From Agarophyton chilense (Eukaryota; Rhodophyta; Florideophyceae; Gracilariales; Gracilariaceae): a stretch of DNA of 64,000 nucleotides. Shown here one piece after another: positions 30,739-42,363 of the stretch (position 1 is its first letter; every line of letters starts with the position of its first letter). A model generated the notes under the pieces. The model worked only from the letters and a program-made list of their open reading frames with translations. It was not told the origin of the DNA and searched no databases. Made by a program: the position numbers and the translations under genes. The stretch covers positions 806,001-870,000 of the forward strand of contig JARGXX010000022.1 of the NCBI GenBank assembly GCA_030374765.1, written 5' to 3'.

Positions 30739-30896
30739 GCAGAGAAATAGACATACCGAGCAAGGAGGACGCGAGCGGCAGCGCCGTAGCTTATTTTTAT
30801 CCCACCACCGCCGTCGAAACGGCCGGGACACTTCCAGAATTACTGCTGCGGCCTACTCCCCGTGTGTCTTCACTCATGTACACCAGTGTACAAAAA
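30739..30896 (+). repeat. Left terminal direct repeat of the tyrosine-recombinase element
   Basis: Matches 35710-35870 in the same orientation with scattered differences. Shared blocks include AGAGAAATAGACATACCGAG and CCTACTCCCCGTGTGTCTTC. Near its end, 30877-30892 is TGTACAC, CA, GTGTACA, a 7-bp inverted repeat with a two-base centre, the sort of site a tyrosine recombinase uses. Confidence 0.85.
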
Positions 30897-30926
30897 ACGA
30901 AGTCCAAAGGAGAACGGAGGTGTGAA

Positions 30927-32195
30927 TCATGCCGTAGGGCGTAGATTCGCAAAGAACCACGACGAATGGGCCGTGATACTTATCATAGAGTCCATGTAGA
31001 CCCGAAACATAGTATCTGACGCCCAATCGAGGCGGCGTAAAATCCACTCCTTAGAGAAAGAAAGATCAAAAATCTCGTTAAATCCCCCAATGCGGGGGCT
31101 ATGAGATCCATAGTAGCAACCATCGTGCGCAGATTCCTTAACCAGCAATAAACAACGGCGTATGGAAGATGACAGGTCAGCTGAACCCAATTCAGTTGCA
31201 GTGCGCGTATCGAAGAACTCTGGACTCTCCGGTCGAAAAGTAGCCCACTTACGCAGAAGAGCCACTGCCGACGATTCAGGGTTTATAAGGTGTTCTGGGT
31301 AGGTCAGCAGTAGTCGGTGATTGAGTTTTCTTCCCTTGCGTCTAATAAAGACAGATATACCATTAGCGTCGATGGATATATCATCAACCGTAGTGTAACG
31401 CACGGAAAGAGAGCGGCATTGGAAAATGAACGAGAAAACCATAGCCGCTCATTGACCGATGTCACAGATCGATATATAACTCAACCCGACCTCCAAAACA
31501 CGACGCATTAGAATTGCGCTGCAACCAAGACGCGTCGCCTTAATTGAGCTCTCCGACTGCTGTCGTCGACCATTAGCGGTGATTAGCGCGCACATCATTG
31601 TTGTTTTGGTAGGGGAGGGAAGATGATGAAGTTCGTGGTATTTGCTGATCGTTGTGATATACTGCGGTAGAGAAACAGAGGATATGGCACCCTCCAACGA
31701 CAAATATCCCAGGTAGTCCATGACGTCTCCCTCTGTTGCTGGCAGCGGACACCGTTCATCCTCGTCACAGAAGGCAAGCCAACGTCTTAACTGACTGGTA
31801 CGATTGAGCCATGTACTTTCCGACCAGCAGTAGTTAGAAAGCAGGCGAGCAGCTTCTGCAGATCCCCATGTAGTACAATAAAAACCGGAGCGAGCTAGAA
31901 ATGCTGACTGTATGCGGGCGGCCCAGTCCGCACGGGCCCGATCTCTACGACGGCGAGTTTCCACAAGGAATTGACAGGACTCTCCGAGATGAAGACTGAG
32001 GAGCTCCGTGATTCCAAGATGGTGAGGTTTGTGGAGAGACCTATCATGCGCTTGTACCAAGGTTGAGCCGGCCAGTAAGGGGCCAATAACACCCCGCACT
32101 CGCCTTCCGCCTCTATCTTCCGAACAACTAACGGTAGAAAGTCGAATGGCGGATTCCAAAGGCGTGATCGACCGTCTCCCCAATATTTTTTTCAT
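30927..32195 (-). pseudogene. Tyrosine recombinase of the retroelement, one in-frame TGA
   Basis: ATG 32195 opens an N-terminal core-binding region (Arg-rich, TWLNRTSQLRRWLAF) that reads to TGA at 31449-31451; the same frame continues to 30927. The catalytic part after the stop carries an Arg (QCRSLS), the HxxR box as HSPR followed by IGGF, a Trp and the Tyr nucleophile in FRVYMDS. All expected catalytic positions except the beta-hairpin Lys can be placed. The enzyme would integrate the circular cDNA. The stop makes this copy probably dead. Confidence 0.8.
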
Positions 32196-32330
32196 CTGCG
32201 TATCGATGCACTTGATCCTGTCCGGAAACGGTTCGTTGAGGGGGCGGCGCGAGAACAGTTCCTCGTCTCAGCGGTGCCGCTCCTTGATGGATTGAACTAT
32301 CCTGCGCGACGCGCGGACGTCCCCTGTGTC

Positions 32331-34961
32331 CTAGGTCCGAGACAAAGAGTCTCCGAAGCGATTCACCGCTGACGGAATCCAGCGGGCCTCGATGGAAATT
32401 CCCAGTGCTTGAAGAAGCTTGCGTAGACGGCGGAGCTCCGCTATCATAAGTTTGGACGCCGATACCATCGCGTTCAAGACAGCCACGACGGCTGGTTGTC
32501 CTCGTGGAGGAACAGACGACGAGTCCGTCGACTTGAGACGAATTGCGCGAACGAACGCGCGAGAAGGAGGCGGACGGCGCGGAGTTCCCGAAGCGTGATG
32601 GATTGTTGGCGGTCCATCCCCGTCCAGAAACCTTGCCCTTCTCACGAGCTCAACGCACCAGCGTCCATGTTGTAGCCCAACTTCCCGCCGTATTCAACGT
32701 CGGAGGCGTCGCTGTGCATGGCAATCTGGGCCGGCTGCCGACGCAGCTCGCGCCCCTCTCCCCTTGTGAGTGACCGCCAGAACTGCAAGTCCCGCATAGA
32801 TTGCCGTGACAGTCGTACGCGAGACGTGCGGTGCGCGTGGATGGAGGGGCAAGCCCTAATTTTCGCCCGGGAATCCGCCCCGGCCCACTTCGTGCGGTCG
32901 TCGCGTTCGTCCTCCTCTGCGGCTCGCAGAGCTCGCCTTCGCTGCGGACTTTTCCCTCGCTCCTCCCGCTCCTCTTTCTCTGTCTTTGCCATGTCGAAAT
33001 ACAGAGAGCGCGTGTAGAACCGAGCGAGAGGCAACGCCAGCGACAAAGAAACACACACCCCGCAGAAGTGTCGCAGCAAAGCCAGCAGAACAAGCCGACG
33101 ATTCTTCTGCGCATGTAGCAGGACTCGACGAGACAGCGAGCGGATGCGCGCCACTTTCTTGTCCGAAACAAACACCCGCATTGCAACAGTGTCCAGATGC
33201 GTACCGAGGTGGTATAGCTGTTGCGCACCATCCCAGCAGCCTTTCATCGGATGTCGTTGCAATCCCAGGCACCTGAAAAGGCGACTCAGCCGTTTCTTCG
33301 CGCAGGCACAGTCCGCGAGAGTCGCCGCCCTTCCGGGCGGCGACGGCGCCAGCAAGAAGTCGTCCAGGTACGGAAGGACGCGCCAGGACCACTTCTCCCT
33401 TATGAACCGCACCACTGGTGGCATAACCTTGGTGAACCAGAGTGCCGACGGCCCCCACCCGAAAGGCAGCGCTATGCATCTGTAGAACCGGCCTTCGTAC
33501 CGGAACAGAAACATATTGTAGGAACACGCTTGGAGCGGAGACACCACGAAGATGTTCGGGATCTTCCTCTCTTGAGAGACAAGCCTCAGGCGGAGGAGAC
33601 ACGTCCCAGTGGAGCACAGAAACAGAGCCACTTTGGAAAGGCACGACGGAGTCGGGTGTAAGACCGAGGCCAATCCGGCGAGATACACCAAGAGTGTTTA
33701 GGAGAGCACGGCACAGTCCGGGGTGTGACCAATCCTACGCGGAGCGGTACCACGGCGATTGTCGGAAAAGGAGCGAAGAAACACTCGTATGAGGTGGACG
33801 AGCGAGGTGAGTGGTGCGGTCACTCACGAGAGCCAAAAAGAAGAACAAGAGGAAAACGGGGGCGAAACCCTATACATGGGCGAGACTACGACAAGTGTCG
33901 GCGATTAAATATGAACCCCACGGTGGTGGTAGCACTCTGGTCGACAGAGGGGTGGATGAACTAACGTGCGACGGGCGCTCACGCCGTATGCGGTGAAGAC
34001 GCGCCGAAGGCGAAGAGTTCAGAGCCAAGACTCCCTCCTTGGTCTCCCAAGAGGGTGTTTACTAGAGAGCAGTGCTCAACCTCCTAAGTAGTGTGGCGCG
34101 CGGCCCCTGACAGTGGGCGCGCGCCCGAAAAAAAGACACTAAATAGCGATAGCGTAGCCAAATAAATACTAAAAATTACTAAATAATACTAACCATTAGG
34201 TAGAGTCCGGGCCACGTGTGGCACGCCTCGTACTCGAGCGTTGGCATCCGTGCAGTCCACGTGTTCCACCAGTGTGCACATCCGGTCCTAACCGGCCGTC
34301 AGCACGCAATAGCGGTATAGCTTGTCATAGCCCAAGCTATTCCTCAAGCGAGCGAAACCTCTAAGTCCTGCGAAGAAATCCTCTTGAAGGGCATTGTCCT
34401 TCACATATCTCGCAAGTCCGGGTGCAGACGGAGATATTGGTAGCCACTCCGTGTATTCCACGACATCAGGTAGTCTCGGGCATCCACCTCCGTTGCGAAT
34501 GAAGACAGAGTCTCCATCTTGACCCCTCGGTGCGGCCAGTGCTTGCCCTGACAATGGAGGTTGATTACAAACCTCCCCTTCCGATCTTTGCCATCTCCCT
34601 GCCACACCAGGAAGGAAGACGAAACGATACGTCCAATCGACACTTGCCTCCGAGCAAACGACTTCGTCACTTCCTCGTATACTCCATTCTTCTTTCCTAA
34701 ATGTAGGTCGGCGCGGGCAATGTGCCGGTCTTCTTCCGTCTGGGGAATTGCAGGCAGTACTCAACCCTCCGTAAACTGCACGCTCGGCATGTCGCGCACA
34801 CCGTAGCGGATTGCCCGGGTCAAGTATTCTGAGGCGCCAAGAACCAACGACCAGCGGTCGGCCCTCAATGCCATCTCTCTCCACAAAGAGCGTCCTCCCT
34901 CGCCCTTCACAGCAGGTGGTGTCAACGCCACCGTCGGGGAGCCAGTCCACTGACTGGTCAC
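32331..34961 (-). pseudogene. Reverse transcriptase-RNase H of the retroelement, split by a solo LTR
   Basis: The N-terminal RT part (34961-34404) shows GASEYLTRAIRYG and GRFVINLHCQGK, with a TGA at 34763-34761. In the first catalytic block the Asp is replaced by Asn (MSWNTRSGYQYL). The RT resumes at 33516 with FLFRYEGRFYRCIALPFGWG and the YLDD box, then a Lys/Glu-rich spacer and RNase H (MHSDASDVEYGG). A frame change near 32642 separates the RNase H tail, which ends in ARWIPSAVNRFGDSLSR. Removing 33517-34403 plus one CATAT rejoins the frame exactly. Clearly non-functional. Confidence 0.82.
33517..34403 (+). mobile_element. Solo LTR inserted in the reverse transcriptase
   Basis: 887 bases flanked on both sides by CATAT (33512-33516 and 34404-34408). 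It begins TGTAGGA and ends TCCTTCA, imperfect inverted ends with TG...CA termini. An AT-rich block with AAATAAATACTAAAAATT near 34160 fits a polyadenylation region. No coding capacity. Orientation plus is inferred from resemblance to the 548-bp LTR family further right. It is the youngest layer at this locus. Confidence 0.85.
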
Positions 34962-34962
34962 T

Positions 34963-35637
34963 GTCGACGGCGGCCTTACCGGCTCCCTTCTTCTTCCTCT
35001 TACCAGCGGCTTCTAAACGGGCCTTAGCCATAGTGTTAGCAGCCTCGGTCTCAATCTTGGCAGTCAAGGTGTCTCGCGCTGAGCGATGAGCCTTGGAGAA
35101 CACGGCATCGTTACTTTGGTCCACTAAGAAAGACATTTGCCTGGCCATGTATATCCCGTGCTCCGTAATGTCCTTGAAGTACTGTGCGCGCATTGTTAGC
35201 ATTTCGGTCACAGCCTTCATCGCTTCCTCGGCGAGGGCGAGGCGTCCAGCGAGATCTTGTAGATTCCTGCCTTCCACCTTTGCCATTGTCAGTGCCCTGA
35301 TGGCCATGTCAGTCCATACATCGGCGACGTTGATATACTCCCATTCCTTAGCCGATCTTCGGCCCTTACTCTTGAGGGTCGTACAGAAGGCATCAACCGG
35401 CGGCTTGAAGAACGCCATGTGGGTCGCAGGGACATGCAGTCCTCGACCGAAGATGCTTCCAACACCCACCAACGACAGGGTGTTGAGCTCTTGAACAACC
35501 TCCGCGTATTGCTTGCGCTGCGGTTTGGCTGTCGCCCACGCCGTCCGAACGGAGTCGGAGGTGGGCGGATCGTGAACCGGCGCCTGTCCGGCACCGGAAG
35601 CGCCGATTGGTGGCAGGGGTTGGTTGTTGCGCTCCAT
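34963..35637 (-). CDS. gag-like protein of the tyrosine-recombinase element
   Basis: From ATG 35637 about 225 residues: Pro-rich start, a mostly helical middle with KVEGRNLQDLAGRLALAEEA, and a basic end (AAGKRKKKGAGKAA). The frame stays open to 34288, but beyond about 34960 it merely overlaps the RT reading in another frame and crosses the solo-LTR boundary, so I end the gene before that. The helical-basic build and position 5' of RT indicate the structural protein. No zinc knuckle is seen. Confidence 0.6.
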
Positions 35638-35709
35638 TACACTCTGGAGTGCCCGGGTTGTACTCGGTAGAATATGTCACCGCCTTTTCGTAGGGGAATT
35701 TCACTGTGA

Positions 35710-35870
35710 GCAGAGAAATAGACATACCGAGCAAGGAGGACGCGAGCGGCAGCGCCGTAGCATATTTGTATCCCACTGCCGCCGTCGAGACGACTGGGAC
35801 ACTTCCAGAAAATTAGAGCTGCGGCCTACTCCCCGTGTGTCTTCACTAATATACACCAGTGTACATAAAA
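35710..35870 (+). repeat. Right terminal direct repeat of the tyrosine-recombinase element
   Basis: Partner of 30739-30896 in the same orientation. Positions 35850-35865 read TATACAC, CA, GTGTACA, equivalent to the near-palindrome in the left copy. Located just upstream of the gag-like ATG on the minus strand. Confidence 0.85.
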
Positions 35871-36720
35871 CATACACGAAAATTTTCTGCGCTGTCATTG
35901 GATGCCATATATTAGCACCGCCAACTAAAACTTCCATGCTTTCATGTCATGTTGTGCTGATCGTCCATCTGCTCATTCACAACACAATCTACATAGTGTA
36001 CCGCGCAAAGCGATGCATCTGTTGGACATCTGTCCTTCCACAAAGCACTTCCATTTTAGGCGTAAGGAGAGCCAGGGGGTAGGCTAGGCGTTTTTGGCTA
36101 GAAGTACTTGTGGGGGGGGGGGGGGATTGGGGAGGGAAAGAGGAGTGTTAGTGCTAGCTTCGAGGTAAGAGGGAATGTAAACTATGTTGTGTCGGAAAAA
36201 CACTTTTTCTATTTTTCTACACCCAGTGACCGTAATTGATGTAAGTTGCGTTAAAAATGTGTGGGTAGAATCCACTCAACCCACCAAAATTAATGTCGCT
36301 TGTCGTACCCCACAGTAATTCCTATACCCACATTAATACGGTACGTACTCTAATAGTGTGAGCTACAACAATTCGGTAAGGACCAATTAATATAGGCAAA
36401 AATCTTTCAAGATAAACACCTTTTTTACTGATTTGGCTGTGTAGCATATGCCTAATCATCTCCAGAGAGGCTCAACGCAGGTTCCCGGTCAAAATAGGTA
36501 CGATAATTGCGAATGATCTCCTGAAGGTTTGGAAAGAGCTGCTGTTTCCTCACAAACCATTATCCTTTAACGTGAGACCATTTCTGATCATGGCTTTCCA
36601 TGAATACACAACTTTATCAACATCCCTTTGTGTCTTAATATCTTGTACTGCTAAGTTTGCGAGACGCAAAATGATGTGCTATTATGTATTTTTAATCTTA
36701 TCAGAAGAATACCACCTTCC
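35871..36720. other. Non-coding spacer with a 14-base G run
   Basis: No supported frame. A G run at 36112-36125 is followed by purine-rich DNA. AT-rich beyond 36200. Confidence 0.4.
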
Positions 36721-37362
36721 TTACGCCCTCATGTTCAACTTGTGTGTTTCCCAACAGTTATTCCATGCATTGTTGATCTTCTGTAGAATAAAAAAGTCCG
36801 CTGGCTGATTATGGTGGGTGGCTTGTTTTGAGAAATATCGAACTTCCGTGTTGATCTCATCCGTGGACTGCTTCAAAAGAGAATTCGTAGCGTTACCACC
36901 GCAGTTACCTACATATGGAACCCTTTTTTCAGTTGTCATCCAGCTTCTCGATAACTCTCTTTTCTCCGGAGATTTCTGACATGAATGTGGTATCCATTCA
37001 TCTTTTGAAACCCGTACAATAATCCCATCTTGGTATATCATCAGGAACATTTCAAATAGGGTACGATCTTGGCTTGTTTTGAAAAAACCATGAACGCAGA
37101 CTGTATTTTGGGATCTCTTCCTCCATTGATTCGTACCACCATCTTCTTCTTCTCCCCATTTGATACAAAAATCGGGGTACTTCACATCAAGATGACCTGG
37201 AAATCTTACAATCTTACCGTTGTCCACATTGTTAAGAAAATGAGATTCATCGGCGTTCTCTACGTTATCTTCGTTACGTTTTCTATTTTCAAAAGCCCGT
37301 TTTCGCGTTAGCAGATGATGTGCAACTTCTTTGTGTATGAATGCTTCTTTTCGAGGAGACTT
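36721..37362 (-). pseudogene. pogo/DDE_1-type transposase fragment
   Basis: A minus frame of 213 codons is open from 37362 (after TAA 37365-37363) to 36721. It carries an approach segment (KEAFIHKEVAHHLLTRKRAFE), the ENADESHF block where ENxDETHF is expected, CIKWGEEEDGGTNQW, and the downstream block FSKQATHHNQPADFFILQKINNAW, which matches the THLxQPADSFxIQKIKxxW motif of pogo-like transposases known from oomycetes and algae. The second catalytic region (expected YLDNCG-like) reads YVGNCGG. The N-terminal DNA-binding half is missing, so this is a truncated element. Confidence 0.7.
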
Positions 37363-38363
37363 TTAGTGCTCTCCTGCTAAAGCTCTGCTCAGGATTTGAT
37401 ATCGGTTTTTGAATCCTTCGATCAATCTCCGATTAGTGCCTTGCGTTATAAGTTTGTTGCTATTTTGGTCCACAATGCTGCTCGAATATAACAGATTCAA
37501 TAACTGGGAAATCATCTGAAGTCCCAGTTCGTGAGGAGTTCTTTAGTTAGACATCATACCAAATTTTCTTATTCGATCAAATTCCTGCACCATTTAGTAT
37601 TGTAAGGCTCGCACTCATAGTCGAATTTTTCGGCCACGGCCACTGCAAGCCTTTAGATTTACGCGTTTCAACCCGTTGATTTTTATTAGAGTGAGGTTCG
37701 TGGGGATCCCTTTCGTTTGAATACTTCCATTTTCGTTTAAACGAGACATTCGATTATTTCAAAGGCGACTTTCCTGTAGTAGGTTAGCTTTGTTTTATCC
37801 ACGGAACAGTGATAAAAAATGCTAAACCTCTTTTGAAGAAATATGCTCTGGGCGTTCGCTGTGATCTGGTTGGATCATCCACCTGACAATTTTTAGGCGC
37901 AGATATATCTGTAGCACATTGTGGATGTGGTGACGTTTTTAGCACAGATTTTAGTGGGGATGAAACAATGTGGTGTACCTGCATTTGATACCATATCAAC
38001 GTCAAAAAAGACGGTTGGTATGGTTTGCCGAGATCGCTCTGTCTGTCTTCGAAACGAAGCAATAATGGGAGAGGCTGACATTGGAGTCATCGTTTTGCCT
38101 TTGACTATGACCTGGAGCGCAATTGTTTGAACCAAAGGAGTCAAAGTAGAGCAAGGCCAGTAAAATGAAACGACAAAAATGAGTCGCTGGTCCTTTTTGT
38201 TGGGGCCGTTTGTCCTCTTCCAGCTCTTCACTCTACATTAAAAACGGTACAAACAGAAATAATGCGGGCCACATTATTTTTCTAGGATAGTATCTGAGAC
38301 CGAAGGAAATTAATTTGGGCTACATTACTCACGGTACCCACATCAGTTGTGGTCACTGGGTGT
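37363..38363. other. Unidentified sequence, probably transposon remnant
   Basis: Two short overlapping minus frames (37784-38062, 37893-38231) show no motif. This may be the decayed 5' part of the pogo-like element, but I cannot align it to a DNA-binding domain. Confidence 0.3.
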
Positions 38364-38700
38364 AGTGTCTACACGCCTGGACGATTGGACTCACATGAGG
38401 CCAGCTTGGTCTCGTATGAAGCCAGTTCTATTTTCCAAAGAATTTTAAAAAGAAGCTGGTTTCCATACTGCAGTCGCGTATTCCTTTTTTTATAGAAATA
38501 ATAATTTTCTAATCATGTTCCACCTGCTTTAATGTACATTCTTTAGACAGTGGTCTTCATTATAACCATTTTAGTGGTTTCACGACCACTCAGAGACTGA
38601 TAATAACAGGGTTCAAACCTCGCTGAGTTCAGTGGCACTCGGAACCTTCTCTGGGAGCTCAACTGATTTTAAATTTTATCAAGGTCTAAGAACGCATTTG
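38361..38700 (+). repeat. SINE-like repeat, copy A (interrupted by an LTR)
   Basis: Starts TGTAGTGTCTACACG, has two GGCCTCATATGAGGCC-like palindromes (diverged here), an A-box-like AGTGGTTTCAC near 38573 and a B box GGTTCAAACC at 38610-38619. It is cut at ATTTG (38696-38700) by the LTR that follows and resumes at 39250 with ATTTGCGTCCTCTGGAACAG, which corresponds to the continuation in the other copies. Confidence 0.7.
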
Positions 38701-39249
38701 TGCAATATAAACCACAACGGTAGCGAGGGGTGTAAGACCTGTCGGTTCTAGAGAGCGCGGAATGTACTCGACCTAGAAGGCGAAGATTAAGGATATCTGT
38801 AACGTGTGGCAGCACCAACCACTGTAAGGTGCAACGAAAACGGTAGCTTTACTGAGACCACGTTGGTAGATGATGATGCACAGAGCACGCGGGTCCGATA
38901 ACCCGTAAGGACACCAGGCTTACCTGTATGGTGGACTGTAGGAACCAAAAAGGGTAAGAGTAGTCTAGTAGGTGCTTAACTTTACAATTGTGACAGGGAT
39001 GGCCATGCTTGGTAGAGATATATCTTCACCAGCCACCCGACCTACAGTGATTCTCCTTGTTACGTGGTCACGAGGAGGTGCACTTGAGGTGCGCCTCTCT
39101 ATCTACTTACTCTTATCTAAATAATACTAAATTAGCGGAAAGCTAAGCTAATTTCTAACTAAACCACTTTAGTACGTGGCACAAGCCGGCAACCATCTAG
39201 GTCCACCACGGGGCATAATTAACTCTTCGGTGCAGCTCAGATTACTAAA
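38701..39249 (+). mobile_element. Solo LTR of the 548-bp family, copy A
   Basis: 549 bases between two ATTTG target duplications (38696-38700, 39250-39254). Begins TGCAATATAAACC and aligns throughout with copies at 42364 and 45302, including GTAAGACCTGTCG, GGTGATGCACAG-like and ACTAAATTAGCG blocks. The last bases (ACTAAA) have drifted from the expected ACTACA. Confidence 0.85.
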
Positions 39250-39254
39250 ATTTG

Positions 39255-42200
39255 CGTCCTCTGGAACAGCAGACAGATAAAAGCACTGTAAAGATAGGGA
39301 GTGAGTATTCTGGCATACAGGAATGCACAGCCAATCGTGACGAGATAATGCAGTGAAGCTCTTTTTCCGGCACCGCTTCTCCCATTCTGATTTAGTGCGC
39401 TCACTTAAGGAGAAAAATATGAAGGGCACCGCTTGCTGGAAGGGGTTCTGGGTATTTGATTATTTTCCGAAAGTTTTGGTGCCACAAGATACATATGAAC
39501 AGTGCTGACGACAACTGAGGTTGATTGGACACGTTTATCGCGGTAAAAGTAATGGTGGCTGGCACTGTATAAAATTATTGCTTCCACTGCCTTAAGTAAC
39601 CATATTCATTATAGTTAACGAACGAAAGCACATTTCTCGCAACGCCGACTTTGCCATTACGTCCGGTAAAGGTCGCCCTACCACAGATTTGGCTCTGTAC
39701 CTAGTCGCCTTTATCGTCGATTTTACTCTTTCTTAGAAGGATAGAGCGTTGCCTACAAATGATATATCTACCCTGCACATCCAAACAGGCCCATTCTTAG
39801 AATTTATTTTACAAACTGTTGTGGTTGCACTTTGTATAAGGATCGTTCCCTGCCTTTCTGTATTATCTCATATTCCGTGGAAAACCCTCCTTTCCTTTTC
39901 CTTTTCCTTTCCCTTTTTCCCTTTCCCTCAGGGTGGTCTACATTCACTCGTGGCTTGCATCGGCATCACTGTGCTTGCCAATACCATGGAATCGTCTTCC
40001 TTTAAAAGACTCCTCCCAACCGGTTTATGGACAGCCATCTTACCCTACCTAACTGCTCTAGTCGCTAAGGCCTGATCCTGGTCTTTCGGCTGACTGTCGT
40101 GCCATCCCTGGAAGGCCTCTCCCGGTACGGGCGCATTGTGAGAGGAAGATCCAGAATGTCTTCCTCGTGTTCCTTATCTCTAGGCATTGCACTGCAGGTG
40201 TGGCGGGCGTCACTGTCCAGGATGAGCGTTCCTGTGGCTTTTATGTCTCTTTTAGATGTAGCAGCGTTTTTGTGCAGAGATGGTAGTGGTCTAGGGTTCA
40301 ATGTTGGGTACAAGGGATTGTATGGTTAGTTTTGTGCAGATATAGTTCGATGTTTGGTTCAGCTGTATTTGAAGCGGTGTTTATCTCGGCACTGTGCGTT
40401 CGTATTATTGTATCGTACTACCAAGCTCTGATGGTAGGAAAATAATTGATTAGAAGGTATGCGTCGAATTGAACATGTGGTTTTGCGATAATTGGGTTGG
40501 TGTGTGTAGCTGACTTTCGGAGTACTACTGCTCACGTTGAATCATTTCGTGGTCGAAGTTGAGGTATTTTCTGCTGTGTAGATCTGATGAATGTTTTTCA
40601 GTGTTCAGAGATTCGAAAACTCTGCTGAAGTGGCAAATTGTGATAGCTTTGTTGCAGAGTATGGGAATGGAGAATACAGGTACAGTAGTGTGTATCTTAA
40701 GGTATGAAATGATGAAGTGTGTTGTTTTGCTTTTGTTGGATATGTTTTGGTATCGGGCTGCTACCATTTTTTCGTGTACTGATTAATACTGCCTTGAATG
40801 TTTTTCGATTCCCAAAGTGTTCTCCAGAGGTATGCTCTCTGCCTCCATATTAAAAAAGCTGTAGTATTCAGTCTTTTTGTTTTCAACATGGTTGAGAACA
40901 TTTTGAACAATAGTATATGGGGTCGATTGGTCTTTGAGAACCACAAAACGTTTTAAATTTTAGACCAATACGGTGTTTATGGCGGGTAAAATTAGATGGA
41001 TTTTCTTTGTTTCAAAGGTTTGCTTGTCTGATAAATTTGAATGCGTTATTGGTCTGGTAGCTCAGATCGAGCGCGAAATGCTAGGGACTCCCCGACAGCT
41101 AGTGCAGAAGAATAGACTCGCTCAGGTGCGAAGGTATCATTCATTCTTTTAATTGCGATAGAAAGAGCAATTACGCCGTCCGTAGAAGAGTCTTAGGCGG
41201 CTATCTTCCAGAACTTCTATCGTAGAGGCTGGTAATACATTTCGCCAATTTGAAGACTAGAATGTGCTTCTACTCCTGTTCGGTCAGTATTACCGTTGGA
41301 TAGTGCCGTAATGTTGACGAAAAGAGGGCCAAACGCTGTTCCTTTGTCACCCAACATCTGGACAGGTATTCCAGTGTATATAGATGGCTGCCAAAGATAG
41401 AAGTATATTCCGCCAGATGATTTTCGTGGATACATCAAGGAGAAGAATCACAGCAGATAAAGGAGTAACTTCGTCCACATCTTGTAGGACAGGATTTCCA
41501 AGAAGGTACGTGACATGTAAAAGTATTTTATCCTTGAAGCAACCATTTTCCGCACCGAACACGACTCTACAGCGAGCTGAAGCGTTCTGATTTCTTTTAC
41601 AGGGATCGCATCTGCTTGTCAGGTTTGTGAAAAAACACAAAGCTTCCATGTAGCTTCTCCTGGGCAAGCTCTCTTCATTAGTTTGAACAATTTCTCCACA
41701 GAAGGGTAGAAGAACTGCTTGTGAGGCTTAAGAAATTCTAAACTCGTGAGAAACTTGCGATTCTGAAGAGCTGCGTCAACAAAAACATGTCCATTTCCTG
41801 CTCACTGTAGAGTGATTGACCATATGTCAGTATATTTTTCCGATTCATCATCATGACGAATAAACAATGGTTTGGTTATACGACTTGAAACCGTATTTGC
41901 GATCAAGAACTCTTTGTACAGGACGTCCATACATAAAAGAGCGGGTACACTAGCTTCAAAAACTTTGATTTAAGAAGTATGGGATCTGAGCAAAGTGGTG
42001 TTTCTAGATGTATCACTACTTGTCCTATTGAATCGAAGCTTGTCTCGGCGAAATTAAATTCTGATTTTGATAATCCTTTCGAAAGGTTCGGCATGGGAAC
42101 CATTTATTCATGATACATCCTTCTCAATTCTTTGATGTCAACAACCGATTTCTGGGAACCAATAACCACGCAGAAGCCATGTAGACGGGAGAGATGACGT

Positions 42201-42358
42201 TGTCGTACATTGGCTGAAACACAGATATCCACTCATGCATACAGTTGACACCTGCTTAGCGCCTCAGATCAGTGGTTTGAGGGGTAGTTCTCTATCCGAT
42301 TAGGCGACGAAGATGGGGCATGTTCTCTTGTTACGATACTGACAATCCTCAGGAGAAG
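39255..42358. other. AT-rich tract without recognised genes
   Basis: About 3.1 kb. It starts with a short remnant of the SINE-like repeat. Two same-region minus frames (41217-41667) encode a Cys-containing stretch and a Gly/Asn-rich stretch that look protein-like but match no family I know. A pyrimidine microsatellite (CTTTTCCTTTTCC type) lies at 39890-39930. Confidence 0.35.
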
Positions 42359-42363
42359 AGATG

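Larger units (their letters stand above)
30739..35870 (-). mobile_element. Tyrosine-recombinase (DIRS/PAT-like) retroelement, degenerate
   Basis: Minus-strand order is gag-like, reverse transcriptase, RNase H, tyrosine recombinase, the DIRS-order arrangement. Terminal sequences of about 160 bases are in direct orientation at 30739-30896 and 35710-35870. An integrase of the DDE type is absent. The coding region is broken by stops, frame changes and one 887-bp solo LTR inserted in the reverse transcriptase. About 5.1 kb in total, 4.2 kb without the insertion. Confidence 0.8.

Noticed and set aside
34288..34960. C-terminal half of the 449-codon gag frame
   Set aside because: It overlaps the RT reading in another frame and runs into the solo LTR, so it is not a real part of gag.
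41217..41667. Protein-like minus frames with Cys and Gly/Asn stretches
   Set aside because: Noted as a possible gene remnant but no family could be named and the frames break within 150 codons, so no function is claimed.
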